A stretch of 46,550 nt of DNA from Cyanobacteriota bacterium (GCA_026389265.1 JAPLIE010000082.1:1-46550); one strand, 5' to 3'. Shown: positions 35,180-43,391, counted from the first letter of the stretch. Numbers and translations are program-made. The notes: generated by a model from the sequence alone, not told the origin.

Positions 35180-35354
35180 CGCTTGGCTGAGGAGGTCGAA
35201 CTCCCCAATCCAGCAGATGGCCGCCATGGCCGAGGCGCTGCCGCTGGGCTGTCACCTGCATTGCCTCGGGGGCAACCACATGGCGATTGACGACGACCAG
35301 GCTGTTGACATCGCTGGCCTGATCTCCTTCCTCCACGATGGGGATGCCGAATGA
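35180..35354 (+). pseudogene. C-terminal relic of an alpha/beta-hydrolase-like gene
   Basis: From about 35211 to the TGA at 35352-35354, one frame encodes a segment with the look of an alpha/beta-hydrolase C-terminus. It reads QQMAAMAEALPLG, then HCLGGNHMAIDDDQA (the catalytic-His region GNHM), then a final helix ending ISFLHDGDAE. No start or upstream domain precedes it in frame. The same frame continues open after the stop to ~35510 with coding-like sequence (GYGWLHRDPGSAFW), so more decayed material may be present. This region accounts for the 355-base gap before the next gene. Confidence 0.35.
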
Positions 35355-35500
35355 TCGGCGGTCTTCAGCTTCGAGGTGTCCAAGCCTGATGACTCCAACG
35401 CCCCCATCCCCAGCGTCACCGGGTACGGCTGGCTCCATCGCGATCCGGGGTCAGCTTTCTGGCCGCACGATCACGATACCCAACGTCAATACCCCCCCCG

Positions 35501-36361
35501 ATGCCCCTGATTGTGGAGCCAGGGGTGGTGCATAACGGCCTGCCCGTGGAGGGGTTCGGGAGCATTGGCTCGGCGGGTCTGGGCTATCCCGATGCCTGCA
35601 GTTTTAGGCGGCGCTTTGGCCTGTTGCTGCCCGCCACCAACACCGTGATGGAGCATGAGCTCTGGGGGCTGATCTTTGCCAATCAGGGCGCCGGGGCCCT
35701 AGCCGGCGTTGGCCTCCACACCACCACCGTGGCCATTCCCCGGCCCGAGGTGGGCACGGCGGAGGGGCTTGCCAGTTTCCGTGACCAGTTCCTCGGGGGG
35801 CTGGAGAGTGCCGTGGCCGTGGCCCTGTTGGCTCAGCCCCAGTACCTGATCATGGGCATCAGCCTGGAGCACATCCTTCCCTCCCGCCCGGCGATCGAGG
35901 AGATGATGGCTCGCACCGAAGCCCTTTGCCCCCTGGGCTGGGCCACGGAGCACGCGGCGATCCGCTCGGCCTTGGCCAGCCTGGGCGCCCGCCGCATCGG
36001 CCTGCTCACGCCCTGGGAACCGATCGGGCTGGCCTCCGCCACCAGGCTGTTCCAAGACTTCGGCTTTGAGGTGGTTTCGAGCGTGGGCTTCTCCTGCGGC
36101 CACGTGCAGCACATTGCCCACATCCCCGATTGGGCCAAGGAGAAGGCCATCCTGGAATTGCTGGCCACCGCCGATCACCGGCTGGATGCCATTGTGCAAT
36201 GTGGAACCAACATGGCCCTTAACGCTGTGGTGGAGCGGCTTGAGCCGGTGCTGGGCATCCCGATTATCGGGGTCAATGCGGCGATCTTCTGGTATGCCCT
36301 CCGCGAGAACGGTTTCACGGCTCCCCTGCAGGGGGGCGGTCGCCTGCTGCGGGAGTTCTGA
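35501..36361 (+). CDS. Asp/Glu racemase-superfamily enzyme (maleate isomerase/arylmalonate decarboxylase-like)
   Basis: The 286-residue protein has GLLLPATNTVMEHEL near residue 40, matching the PSTNTxxExE start of maleate isomerases and arylmalonate decarboxylases. The second active-site segment CGTNMAL contains Cys234, equivalent to the single catalytic Cys of arylmalonate decarboxylase. The first-half position reads MGISLEH, with Ser121 where maleate isomerase and racemases have a Cys. This one-Cys pattern favours a decarboxylase-type or altered reaction over a two-base racemase. ATG at 35501 begins with an unusual ~35-residue extension. It lies between relic sequence and a convergent hydroxyacid dehydrogenase. 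Confidence 0.75.
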   Translation: MPLIVEPGVVHNGLPVEGFGSIGSAGLGYPDACSFRRRFGLLLPATNTVMEHELWGLIFANQGAGALAGVGLHTTTVAIPRPEVGTAEGLASFRDQFLGGLESAVAVALLAQPQYLIMGISLEHILPSRPAIEEMMARTEALCPLGWATEHAAIRSALASLGARRIGLLTPWEPIGLASATRLFQDFGFEVVSSVGFSCGHVQHIAHIPDWAKEKAILELLATADHRLDAIVQCGTNMALNAVVERLEPVLGIPIIGVNAAIFWYALRENGFTAPLQGGGRLLREF

Positions 36362-36541
36362 AGGCTGCGGAGGTCTTGGCTCGCTGAACCGGGATGCTGC
36401 GATCGAACAGCCCAGCCCTGCCTTCCCCCCGCGGCAGCTGCGCTATTTCCCCTCCTTTACCGCCGACAACACCCTGATCCGCGTCGAGCGGGAAGCCCCG
36501 TCGGGCCTGTCCTGCGGCGATTAGAGCCCGGACGGATCGCG
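36362..36541. other. Short intergenic stretch with possible relic coding
   Basis: Between the convergent genes a plus-strand frame ending at 36524 reads RQLRYFPSFTADNTLIRVE, which looks protein-like but has no start of its own. It may be degraded coding sequence. No terminator hairpin is evident. Confidence 0.3.
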
Positions 36542-37546
36542 CTATGGCCGCTGCTGGGGGCGTGGAGTAGCTCTGGCGGCTGTGGTCGGCGACTCGAACC
36601 AGCGCGCCAGGGCAGAGACGTCTTCGTCGCCAGAGCCGGCGGCCATGAGCTCCGCTTCCATCGCCGCCACCCGCTCGCTGATCGGCAGGGTCAGTCCCGT
36701 GGCGGCGGCGGCTTCCAGGGCGATGAGGAGGTCTTTGTGGTGCAACGCCAAGCGGAAGCCCAGGGGGAAGCGGCCGGCGAGCATCCCCTCGGCGCGGTGG
36801 CGCAGGGCCCAGGAATCGGCCGCCCCCTCCCGCAGCGCGGTGCAAACCTCCGCCATCGGCAGGCCGAGTCGGGAACCCAGGGCCAGGGCTTCGGCCACCG
36901 CCGCATAGCTGCCCGCCACCAGCACCTGGTTCACCGCCTTCACCCGCTGGCCCGCACCCACCGGGCCGAAGAGGCTGATGTGGCTCCCCACCGCCTCCAG
37001 CAGGGGCCGGGCCCGCGCCAGATCGCGCTCGCTACCCCCAACCAGCACGGAGAGGGTGCCGGCCCGGGCGCCCTCAGTGCCGCCGGTCACCGGAGCGTCG
37101 AGGTAGGCCACCCCCTGCTCGGCGAGCCGCGCCGCCAGCGCTTCGCTGGTGGCCGGGGCGATGGTGGAGAAATCGATCACCAGGCTGCCTGGCGCCAGGC
37201 CGCCAATGGCGGAATCGGGGCCCTCCACCAGCACGGCCCGCACGGCGGCATCGTCGCTGAGGCACAGGCACAACAACGCCGCGCCCGAGGCGGCTTCCCG
37301 CGGTGTAGCGGCCCTCCGCGCTCCGAGGGCGGCGAGGGCTTCCTCCCGCTGGCGGTTGCGGTTGTGCACGGTGAGCGGGAAGCCCGCCGCCTGCAGGTTG
37401 GCGGCCATGGGGGTTCCGAGCGCCCCGAGCCCGAGGAAGGCCACGGCTTCGCCTGGGAGCTCAGGCCTCGCTGCGGGATCGGCGACGACCCCGGGCACCC
37501 CCTGGCCAGTGGCCGGTGGGAGTGGAGGGGGCGGTGGGGAGTCCAT
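36542..37546 (-). CDS. 3-hydroxyisobutyrate/tartronate-semialdehyde-type dehydrogenase (beta-hydroxyacid dehydrogenase family)
   Basis: About 334 residues. A Pro-rich leader is followed by the NAD(P)-binding motif AFLGLGALGTPMAANL. The family's substrate motif is APVTGGTEGARAGTLSVLVGG, and the catalytic Lys lies in GAGQRVKAVNQVL. The C-terminal helical domain contains FPLGFRLALHHKDLLIAL. It oxidises or reduces a 3-hydroxy/2-hydroxy acid or semialdehyde; the substrate cannot be fixed by sequence. The open frame reaches 37630. ATG 37546 is chosen as closest to the domain; 37576 is possible. It is convergent with the racemase-like gene, and the pair may act in one small catabolic route (inference). 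Confidence 0.85.
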   Translation of the reverse strand: MDSPPPPPLPPATGQGVPGVVADPAARPELPGEAVAFLGLGALGTPMAANLQAAGFPLTVHNRNRQREEALAALGARRAATPREAASGAALLCLCLSDDAAVRAVLVEGPDSAIGGLAPGSLVIDFSTIAPATSEALAARLAEQGVAYLDAPVTGGTEGARAGTLSVLVGGSERDLARARPLLEAVGSHISLFGPVGAGQRVKAVNQVLVAGSYAAVAEALALGSRLGLPMAEVCTALREGAADSWALRHRAEGMLAGRFPLGFRLALHHKDLLIALEAAAATGLTLPISERVAAMEAELMAAGSGDEDVSALARWFESPTTAARATPRPQQRP

Positions 37547-37717
37547 GGCGCCGGATGGGGAACGACTAAGTCCCATCGGAGCTGACAATGCCAGCAGAGG
37601 GGTGCCGATGTGTTGTTCTATACCTGACAAAGCAGCGGTTCTGCACTTGAATATTGTGAATTGATGATCTGGTGATTCATATGTCCGATCCCTCGACTTC
37701 TGGAACCGCGGTCTCTG

Positions 37718-37721
37718 TTAA
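37718..37721. repeat. Left target-site duplication TTAA of the IS5-family element
   Basis: TTAA directly precedes the left inverted repeat GGAATCTCTGGGCAAT. The same four bases follow the right end. YTAA-type 4-bp duplications are usual for IS5-group elements. Confidence 0.85.
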
Positions 37722-37889
37722 GGAATCTCTGGGCAATAGGAGTTTGAACAGCCGCTGAGATCAGCAAAGCTGCTTTTGGCCCTGATCTGCCTCTGAGACC
37801 ATGTCTGGAGGCTTTATGGGCTCATTCCCAGCCTCTTTTGGCTGATTATTGAGGCTGAATCCAGGTGTTTGGACACACCAGCCCCCTGC

Positions 37890-38908
37890 TCAAACTGTCG
37901 CGAGTAACTGCCGGCGGGCCAGGAATAGATTCGACAAAGCTGCCAGCACATGGATCTTGCAGTGGTTCTTGGCCATGCCCCTCAGCCTGGTCTTCTGAAA
38001 GCCGAACTGCTGCTTGATCACCCTGAATGGGTGCTCCACCTAGTGGCTCCGCCACGCTCGGCCTTCGGCCTCGGTAAGGCGCGGATGTGGGCTTTGGCGG
38101 TTTCGATCAAATCCTCCAAACGGCCCTCAGGCGTATCCGGCAGAACCCGGCGTTTGCCCGGTCGCATTGCCACCCTGAATTGCGTTTTCTTGTCTGCCAT
38201 CTCAGGTCTCTTGGCAATACCCTGATATCCGGCATCGCCGTAGACGACCTTCTCATCGCCATGCAACAGCTCGGCAGCCATGGTGAGGTCATGCACGTTG
38301 GCGGCCGTGACCACCACCGAATGGATCAGGCCCGAGTCCTTGTCCACGCCTGCGTGGACTTTCATACCGAAGTACCACTGGTTGCCCTTCTTAGTTTGGT
38401 GCATCTCAGGATCCCGCTTCCCCTCTTTGTTCTTGGTGGAACTGGGCGCCGCGATCAAGGTGGCATCGACGATCGTGCCCTGCCGCATCGTCATGCCCCG
38501 ATGGCTGAGGTGAGCCTTGACGGTCTCAAAGATCTGCTCCCCTAGCTCGTATTTCTCCAGCAGGTGGCGGAAGGTCAGGATCGTGGTCTCATCCGGGATC
38601 CGGTCACTGATCAGCTCGATGCCGGCAAAACGGCGCATGGTGGGGACCTCGATCAGGGCCTCTTCCATCGCCGGGTCACTGAGCGAGTACCAGTGCTGCA
38701 GAAGATGGACTCGCAGCATGGTGGCCAGTGGATACGGAGGCCGGCCGCCCTTCTTGCTCGCTTTGGGGTAGTGGGGTTCGATCAGGTCGATCAGCGCCTG
38801 CCAGGGCACCACCACCTCCATCTCAGAGAGAAACTTCTCCCGTTTGGTCTGCTTCTTCGCCGTGGTGAGCTCGTAATCCGAGAAGCCAAGCTGCTTGCCG
38901 CCCATCAC
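37890..38908 (-). pseudogene. IS5-family transposase, frameshifted near the C-terminus
   Basis: From ATG 38908 the frame encodes a typical IS5 DDE transposase. The N-terminal part is KQLGFSDYELTTAKKQTKRE, with GRPPYPLATMLRVHLLQ after it. The first catalytic Asp lies in GTIVDATLIAAPSS, and the second in VVYGDAGYQG. The frame should continue KAHIRA-KVEHPFRVIK, but 38 bases (38040-38077) stand where about three are expected, shifting the frame. Translation therefore runs into a false end at 38018. The real C-terminus (VEHPFRVIKQQFGF to LFLARRQLLATV, ending at 37890) is preserved in another frame. The third catalytic residue (Glu in VEHPF) lies beyond the shift, so the enzyme should be inactive. 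Confidence 0.9.
38040..38077. repeat. 38-bp hairpin-rich insertion inside the transposase gene
   Basis: The insert contains two small adjacent palindromes: GTGGC-TCC-GCCAC and CGGCC-TTC-GGCC(T). It replaces a single codon-sized position between conserved transposase residues. A tandem double hairpin of this kind looks like a short dispersed repetitive element. No second copy was found by eye in the window. Confidence 0.6.
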
Positions 38909-38948
38909 ACCAGTCCTGGCCTGCGATCACAGAGCTATTGTCCCGCGA

Positions 38949-39320
38949 ATGGCCTTGGTTTTCCAGGGTCTCCTTAATCATCAGGATCTGAGCGAAGAGC
39001 TGCGCAGGATCTGGCTGGCCGGCCGAATGGACATGATTGGGGTCGGCGAGATTGAACTGCCTTTTACGGCGCTCGCCGCAAGTCGGCCCGTTGCAGTGCT
39101 TGTGGATCTCACCGGCGTGTCTTTCCTGGCCTCGGTCGGGCTGCGCTGCATCATCCAGAGCGCCAAGGCCCTGGACCTCAAGGGCGGACGGATGGCACTG
39201 CTTGTCGGTGACAACCCACTCGTCAGCGGCACGCTGGAGACGGTGGGCATCGCGGCGATTATCCCGATTTTCTCTGATGAAGACGCGGCCCTGGAATCCC
39301 TCAGAGCCCCTGCAACGTGA
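38949..39320 (+). CDS. Residual STAS-domain ORF with start codon supplied by the IS end
   Basis: An ATG at 38949, within the right terminus of the IS, opens a 123-residue frame. It begins MALVFQGLL and joins the native sequence at NHQDLSEEL. The whole STAS fold from the first core strand (RRIWLAGRMD) is retained, so the protein could still work if transcribed from within or beyond the IS. No good ribosome-binding site precedes this ATG. The stop overlaps the kinase start (GTGA). The frame is open further to 38895. Whether it is expressed cannot be judged from sequence. Confidence 0.5.
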   Translation: MALVFQGLLNHQDLSEELRRIWLAGRMDMIGVGEIELPFTALAASRPVAVLVDLTGVSFLASVGLRCIIQSAKALDLKGGRMALLVGDNPLVSGTLETVGIAAIIPIFSDEDAALESLRAPAT

Positions 39321-39772
39321 CGACCATCGCCCCCCGGCCCTGCAGTCTCTGCCTGGAGATCGATCCCGATCCGCAGGAGTTCCGTCGCGCCTCCGCCTGG
39401 CTGCGGACAGCCGGGGCATCCCTTGGGGTGCCCGAGGAGCAGATCGACCGCCTGGAGTTGTGCCTCAATGAGGTGCTGGCCAACCTCGTCGAACATGGAG
39501 GCGACGCCCTGGAATGCCACCCGATCCAGCTTGAACTGGCGGCCAGCGCGTTGCCGAGCGGCTTCGATGTCCATCTGGTGGTGTCCGATCGCGGTGAGCC
39601 CTTCGATTCCGGCCAGGCCAGCCCCAAGCCCCTGCCTGGCAGCCTGGAAGAGGCCCGTCCCGGCGGCCTCGGGCTGCGCTTGGTGAAGGCGTTCAGCGAT
39701 GACATGGTCTACCGGGTGCTCGAGGGTCGCAACGAACTGAGAATCTCAATCAACTGGACCCCCCGATCCTGA
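39317..39772 (+). CDS. RsbW-like anti-sigma/serine kinase (HATPase_c_2)
   Basis: The 151-residue GHKL ATPase has an N-box LCLNEVLANLVEHG (~47-61), a G1 box DRGEPFD and a G2 box GGLGLRLVK. The size and lone ATPase domain match RsbW/SpoIIAB-type switch kinases, which phosphorylate a STAS antagonist and otherwise bind a target such as a sigma factor. The GTG start overlaps the STAS stop, implying coupled translation. The phosphatase gene follows by 32 bases. No sigma factor is adjacent, so the output partner is unknown, as is common in cyanobacterial partner-switching systems. Confidence 0.85.
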   Translation: MTTIAPRPCSLCLEIDPDPQEFRRASAWLRTAGASLGVPEEQIDRLELCLNEVLANLVEHGGDALECHPIQLELAASALPSGFDVHLVVSDRGEPFDSGQASPKPLPGSLEEARPGGLGLRLVKAFSDDMVYRVLEGRNELRISINWTPRS

Positions 39773-39804
39773 GCTCCGACACTGCCCAACCCCACGCCAC
39801 CCCT

Positions 39805-40986
39805 TTGAACCATGAGGGCTATGGCTGGATTCCCCTCTTCCAGGAGGTGGATGAAGTCCTGCTGGCGAGCCTGCTGAGCCACTGCGAGGTGCGTCGGATG
39901 GGTGCCGGCACCGACCTGCTGCGGCCTGGGGAGGCCAACGAGAGCTTTTACATCCTCCTCAAGGGCGAGCTGATGGTGTATCTCTCTGCGGAAGCCACGC
40001 AGGGCCAGGGCATTGCCCTCCAGCCGGGCCACTGCATCGGGGAGTTCTCCGCCATCGACCGGTTGCCGGTGTCGGCACTGGTGCGGTGTGAGTCAGAGTC
40101 GGAGCTGTTGCACCTGAGCGGCCCCTTCTTCTGGCAGCAGCTGGTGACCGTGCCGGGAGTGGCTCGCAACATGATGCGGGGGCTCACGGAACGGGCGCGC
40201 ACCACCAATCAGCTGGCGCTGCAGAGCCTGCGTGAGCGGCTTGAGCTGGATCATCTGCGCGAGGAAATCGACCTGGCCCGGCGGTTGCAGGCCAGCATGT
40301 TGCCGCTGCAGGATCGACTGTTTCAGGGCCGTTCCGACCTGGATGTGGCTGGCCGGGTCGAACCCGCCGCCAGCGTCGCCGGCGACTTCTTCGACACGTT
40401 CCTCACGGCGGATGATCGGCTGTTCCTCTGCATCGGTGATGTGTCGGGCCATGGGATCGGCGCGTCCCTGTTGATGGCGCGCACGATCGGATTGATCCGC
40501 AGCCTGGCCATGAGCGCCACGGGCCCAGAGGCCGTGCTGGAACAGCTGAATGCCTTCCTCTGCGAGGGCAACGACACCTGCCTGTTCGTCACCCTGTTCT
40601 GCGGATATCTGGAGCCGACCCTTGGCACCCTCACCTACTCCAATGCCGGCCACCTCCCCCCCCTGTTGATCCAGGGAGGGGAGTGCACAGCGCTGCCGCT
40701 GCCCCGTGGTCTGCTCGCCGGAATCAGCCCTCAGGCCAGTTATCGGTCTGAAACCGTGCAACTGAATCGCAGCGATCTGCTATTCGCCTACACCGATGGG
40801 CTCAGCGAGGCGGAGGATGTCAAGGGCCGCACCTTCGGGATCGATCCGTGCCGCGATCTTCTGATCCAGCGGAGCCAAGCCCCGTTACCGGTGATCCTGG
40901 ATGGGGTGCGAGATGCCCTCACCAGCTTCTGCGGCAGCGGCGCCCTGGAGGACGATTGCACCCTGCTGCTGTTGCGGCTCCCCTGA
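39805..40986 (+). CDS. cNMP-binding-domain/PP2C (SpoIIE-type) phosphatase, RsbU-like
   Basis: 393 residues. The N-terminal ~115 residues form a cyclic-nucleotide-binding-like beta-roll. Its cassette reads GEFSAIDRLPVSALV (79-93), where the phosphate-binding Arg is replaced by Val89, so canonical cAMP binding is doubtful. A helical linker (~120-165, RRLQASMLP) leads to a SpoIIE-type PP2C domain with metal-binding AGDFFD (192-197), GDVSGHG (211-217), SNAGHLPPLL and FAYTDGLSE. It should dephosphorylate the STAS protein and so reset the switch. A TTG start at 39805 is the first recognised start; there is no ATG before the domain. The sensory input is presumably the N-terminal domain. Confidence 0.87.
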   Translation: MNHEGYGWIPLFQEVDEVLLASLLSHCEVRRMGAGTDLLRPGEANESFYILLKGELMVYLSAEATQGQGIALQPGHCIGEFSAIDRLPVSALVRCESESELLHLSGPFFWQQLVTVPGVARNMMRGLTERARTTNQLALQSLRERLELDHLREEIDLARRLQASMLPLQDRLFQGRSDLDVAGRVEPAASVAGDFFDTFLTADDRLFLCIGDVSGHGIGASLLMARTIGLIRSLAMSATGPEAVLEQLNAFLCEGNDTCLFVTLFCGYLEPTLGTLTYSNAGHLPPLLIQGGECTALPLPRGLLAGISPQASYRSETVQLNRSDLLFAYTDGLSEAEDVKGRTFGIDPCRDLLIQRSQAPLPVILDGVRDALTSFCGSGALEDDCTLLLLRLP

Positions 40987-41022
40987 GCCGCCAGCGATCC
41001 GCCCTTGAAGAGTGGTCCGCCC

Positions 41023-41799
41023 TCAGACCCGCTCGAAGGCGATCAGCCGTGAGAAGTAGAAGGGGGCCTGGTTGAGGCTGCGGCGCACGGGCTTGAAGCC
41101 GGCGGCTTCGGCTGCGGCCACGATGCCGTTCTCGCGCAGCTGGTAGGCGCGGGTGGTCTTGCTGGGGCCGGGGAACAGCTGGCCGATGCCCTTCAGCAAC
41201 GCCAGCAGGGGGGTGTAGGGGGCGAAGCTCACCAGCAGGTGATGCTCGGCCATGCCGGCCAGGTGACCCACCATCTCCTCGGCGGCCGCCTGGGGGTAGT
41301 GGATGAACACATCCAGGCAGATCACCGTGTCATAGCGGCCCTGCAGGCTCTCAAGGTCGGAGGCGGTGAAGCTGAGCTGCTCGGCGGCGATGCCGGCGGA
41401 GCGGGCGCGCCGTTCGGCCTCCGCCACCATTGCCGCCGAGAGGTCGCTGGCGGCCACCGATCCCGCCCCCAGCTGGGCCAGGGGCAGGCTGAGGCTGCCC
41501 ACCCCACAGCCGGCATCGCAGAAAGATCGCTGGGGCAGGTTGCCCTGCTCCTGCAGCCAGGCCAGCACCTCATCCACCGTCTTCTGGTGGCCGATGCGGA
41601 TGTTGCGCTGAACCTTGTTCACCTCCTCGCTATCGCTGTAGATGCGATTCCAGCGTTCGAAGCCGGTGCTCTCGAAGTAGGCCTGCACCTCCGCCTTCTC
41701 CGCTTGCTTGGCATCAACCTGCTGGGCGTCGTCCTGCTGGGCTGCCTGGCTGCTGGCCGCGGTCTGCCCCGCTGTGGCGTCGTGCAGTTCGGCGGGCAT
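41023..41799 (-). CDS. chlM: Magnesium-protoporphyrin IX methyltransferase
   Basis: The 258-residue protein has a Gln/Ala-rich leader, then YFESTGFERWNRIYSDSEEVN (~41-61), which is diagnostic of ChlM/BchM. The SAM-binding motif CDAGCGVGS is at 94-102, followed by CLDVFIHYP and the C-terminal NQAPFYFSRLIAFERV. It methylates the C13 propionate of Mg-protoporphyrin IX, the second committed step of chlorophyll synthesis, at the thylakoid/plasma membrane. This gene is the clearest marker of a phototroph in the window. ATG at 41799. It is convergent with the PP2C gene, 36 bases between stops. Confidence 0.95.
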   Translation of the reverse strand: MPAELHDATAGQTAASSQAAQQDDAQQVDAKQAEKAEVQAYFESTGFERWNRIYSDSEEVNKVQRNIRIGHQKTVDEVLAWLQEQGNLPQRSFCDAGCGVGSLSLPLAQLGAGSVAASDLSAAMVAEAERRARSAGIAAEQLSFTASDLESLQGRYDTVICLDVFIHYPQAAAEEMVGHLAGMAEHHLLVSFAPYTPLLALLKGIGQLFPGPSKTTRAYQLRENGIVAAAEAAGFKPVRRSLNQAPFYFSRLIAFERV

Positions 41800-42035
41800 G
41801 GTTGGGGCTAAGACGGGGCGCCGATCCTAGGGGCCGTCTTAGGCCGCCACGAGCGCCTGGGGATGGGCCTGGCTCCAGCGCAGCTGGCCCTGCACCTGCT
41901 CGTGCACCACCGGAGCACTCCGCACCCCAAACGCGCCGCGACTCCCCCCATCGCATCACGCCCCACTCCCTTGCGCCTCCAGCCACCGTCCCATGGTCCC
42001 AACCAGGCCGGTGCCCCCCGTCCGGCCCCTCAGGC

Positions 42036-43391
42036 TCAGGCGGCCCTCTGCCAACGGAGCCCGTCAGCGCCCTGGCTCCAGCGCAGGCACTCGGCCAGCG
42101 GCCGGCCCAGCAGCAGTTCGCTGAGAGGCCGCTTTTCCCCCAGCACCCTTCGAGGCAGCACGGTGGCTGCGGCGATCGCCCGCTCCGGCCTGCCGCTCCA
42201 GCGGGCTAGCCGGAGCGCCCCCTCCAGCAGCGGCAGGGTCACGCCGGCCAGGGTGCCGTCCTCCAGCCGGCAGCTGCCGTTCTCCACCACCAGGGTGCGC
42301 TCATCCCAGCGGTGCAGGCCGTCGGCCAGGCCGTAGGGGGCCAGGGCGTCGCTCACCAGCACCACCTGCTGGGGCGCCAGACGCTGCACCAGCACCGCCA
42401 TGGTGGGCGCCACGTGCACGCCATCGGCGATCAGCCCGAGGGCCACATCGCCCCGCAGGGCGGCTGCCGCCACGGGACCCGGGGCGCGGTGGTGCATGGC
42501 GGGAACGGCGTTGTAGGCATGGGTCACCATCGCCACGCCAGCGTCGTAAGCCGCTGTTGCCTCGCTTTCGGTGGCTTCGCTGTGGCCCAGGCTCACCACT
42601 ACGCCCTGGCGGCGCAGGGCCTCGATCACCGCGCTGGCTCCCTCCAGTTCCGGGGCCAGGGTCACCAGGGCGATGTCGGCGGCGGCGGCGCCAGCCGACC
42701 AGTTCGGTTCGGCGCCACCAGGGCTGTCGTCTTTGCGGCCGCCGACCGTATCCTCGCTCCACCCGGCGGTGGGCGCCCCTGCATCAGGGCCGAAGAAGCC
42801 GCCGATCCGCTCCCGCAGCGCCGCCGGGGAGGGCGGGCAGAGGTGTTGCAGCGGGTGGGCCCCCCGCCGCGCCGGGGCCAGGAACGGGCCCTCCAGGTGG
42901 GCCCCCAGCAGGCGGCAGCGGCCGGGGCGATGGGCGGCCCGGGCCTGGCGCAGCACCGCCAGGGCCTCCCGCAGGGGTTCCACGGCGCAGGTCACCAGGG
43001 TGGGGCAGATCGCCTCCACCCCATCGCGCCAGAGCAGCTCCAGCAAGTCCTGCAGCCGGGGCAGGTCGGCGGCAGTGAGCTCCGGGAAGGCCAGGCCGAG
43101 GCCGCCGTTGATCTGCAGGTCCACCCCGGCCGGGCTGAGCCAGTCGCCCCGCCAGTCGATGCCGGCGGCGCGGCTGCCGGGGGCGATCGGGTGGAGGGCA
43201 GCGATCAGGCCCTGCCCATCGATCGCCACTCGCCAGAGCCGACCGTGCAGATCCAGCTCCGCCGGTCCTTCGTCGCCTTGGTCCTTGCGCTCCGGCTGGC
43301 CGCAGGCGCCGCTCTCCGGCAGCCGCACCTGGCTCAGCCAGGTGAGACCCGGCCGATCCGGCGGTGGCGGATCGTGGCGGGAGGGCTCCAT
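42036..43391 (-). CDS. nagA: N-acetylglucosamine-6-phosphate deacetylase
   Basis: A 451-residue amidohydrolase. It has [11 protein letters not shown] (metal-site strand), HLEGPFLAP with the metal-binding Glu, GHSEAT and [13 protein letters not shown] with His ligands, ADGVH, and the catalytic Asp in [10 protein letters not shown]. It removes acetate from GlcNAc-6-P, feeding amino-sugar recycling. It is longer than usual (~380) because of an N-terminal extension and a ~45-residue Gly/Ala-rich insertion around residues 190-235. The gene is divergent from purE. ATG 43391 is the only early start. The ~235 bases between its stop and chlM contain no recognisable gene. Confidence 0.9.
   Translation of the reverse strand: MEPSRHDPPPPDRPGLTWLSQVRLPESGACGQPERKDQGDEGPAELDLHGRLWRVAIDGQGLIAALHPIAPGSRAAGIDWRGDWLSPAGVDLQINGGLGLAFPELTAADLPRLQDLLELLWRDGVEAICPTLVTCAVEPLREALAVLRQARAAHRPGRCRLLGAHLEGPFLAPARRGAHPLQHLCPPSPAALRERIGGFFGPDAGAPTAGWSEDTVGGRKDDSPGGAEPNWSAGAAAADIALVTLAPELEGASAVIEALRRQGVVVSLGHSEATESEATAAYDAGVAMVTHAYNAVPAMHHRAPGPVAAAALRGDVALGLIADGVHVAPTMAVLVQRLAPQQVVLVSDALAPYGLADGLHRWDERTLVVENGSCRLEDGTLAGVTLPLLEGALRLARWSGRPERAIAAATVLPRRVLGEKRPLSELLLGRPLAECLRWSQGADGLRWQRAA

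Larger units (their letters stand above)
37722..38973 (-). mobile_element. IS5-family insertion sequence (1252 bp), defective
   Basis: Boundaries come from the TTAA duplications and from imperfect terminal inverted repeats: left GGAATCTCTGGGCAAT (37722-37737), and the right end read on the minus strand GGAGACCCTGGAAAAC (38958-38973), with 10 of 16 positions matching. The length fits IS5-group elements. It contains one transposase gene on the minus strand, broken by a 38-bp insertion. About 168 bases separate the transposase end from the left terminus. Excision in silico restores the flanking STAS gene, confirming the limits. Confidence 0.9.
37681..39320 (+). pseudogene. STAS-domain anti-sigma factor antagonist (RsbV-like), interrupted by an IS5-family element
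   Basis: The original start is ATG 37681 (MSDPSTSGTAVSV...). At codon 13 the frame is broken by an insertion whose ends carry TTAA duplications (37718-37721 and 38974-38977). Joining 37681-37721 to 38978-39320 restores an uninterrupted 127-residue frame running ...AVSVNHQDLSEELRRI. The STAS core follows: LAGRMDMIGVGEI, VDLTGVSFLASVGLR with the phospho-acceptor Ser, and KGGRMALLVGDN. Antagonists of this kind bind the RsbW-like kinase encoded next (GTGA overlap) and release its target. The disrupted gene is at least cut off from its own promoter and first 13 codons. Confidence 0.88.

Noticed and set aside
38018-38908. Intact 296-residue transposase
   Set aside because: Its last ~20 residues are out-of-frame sequence after the 38-bp insertion; the true C-terminus continues in another frame to 37890.
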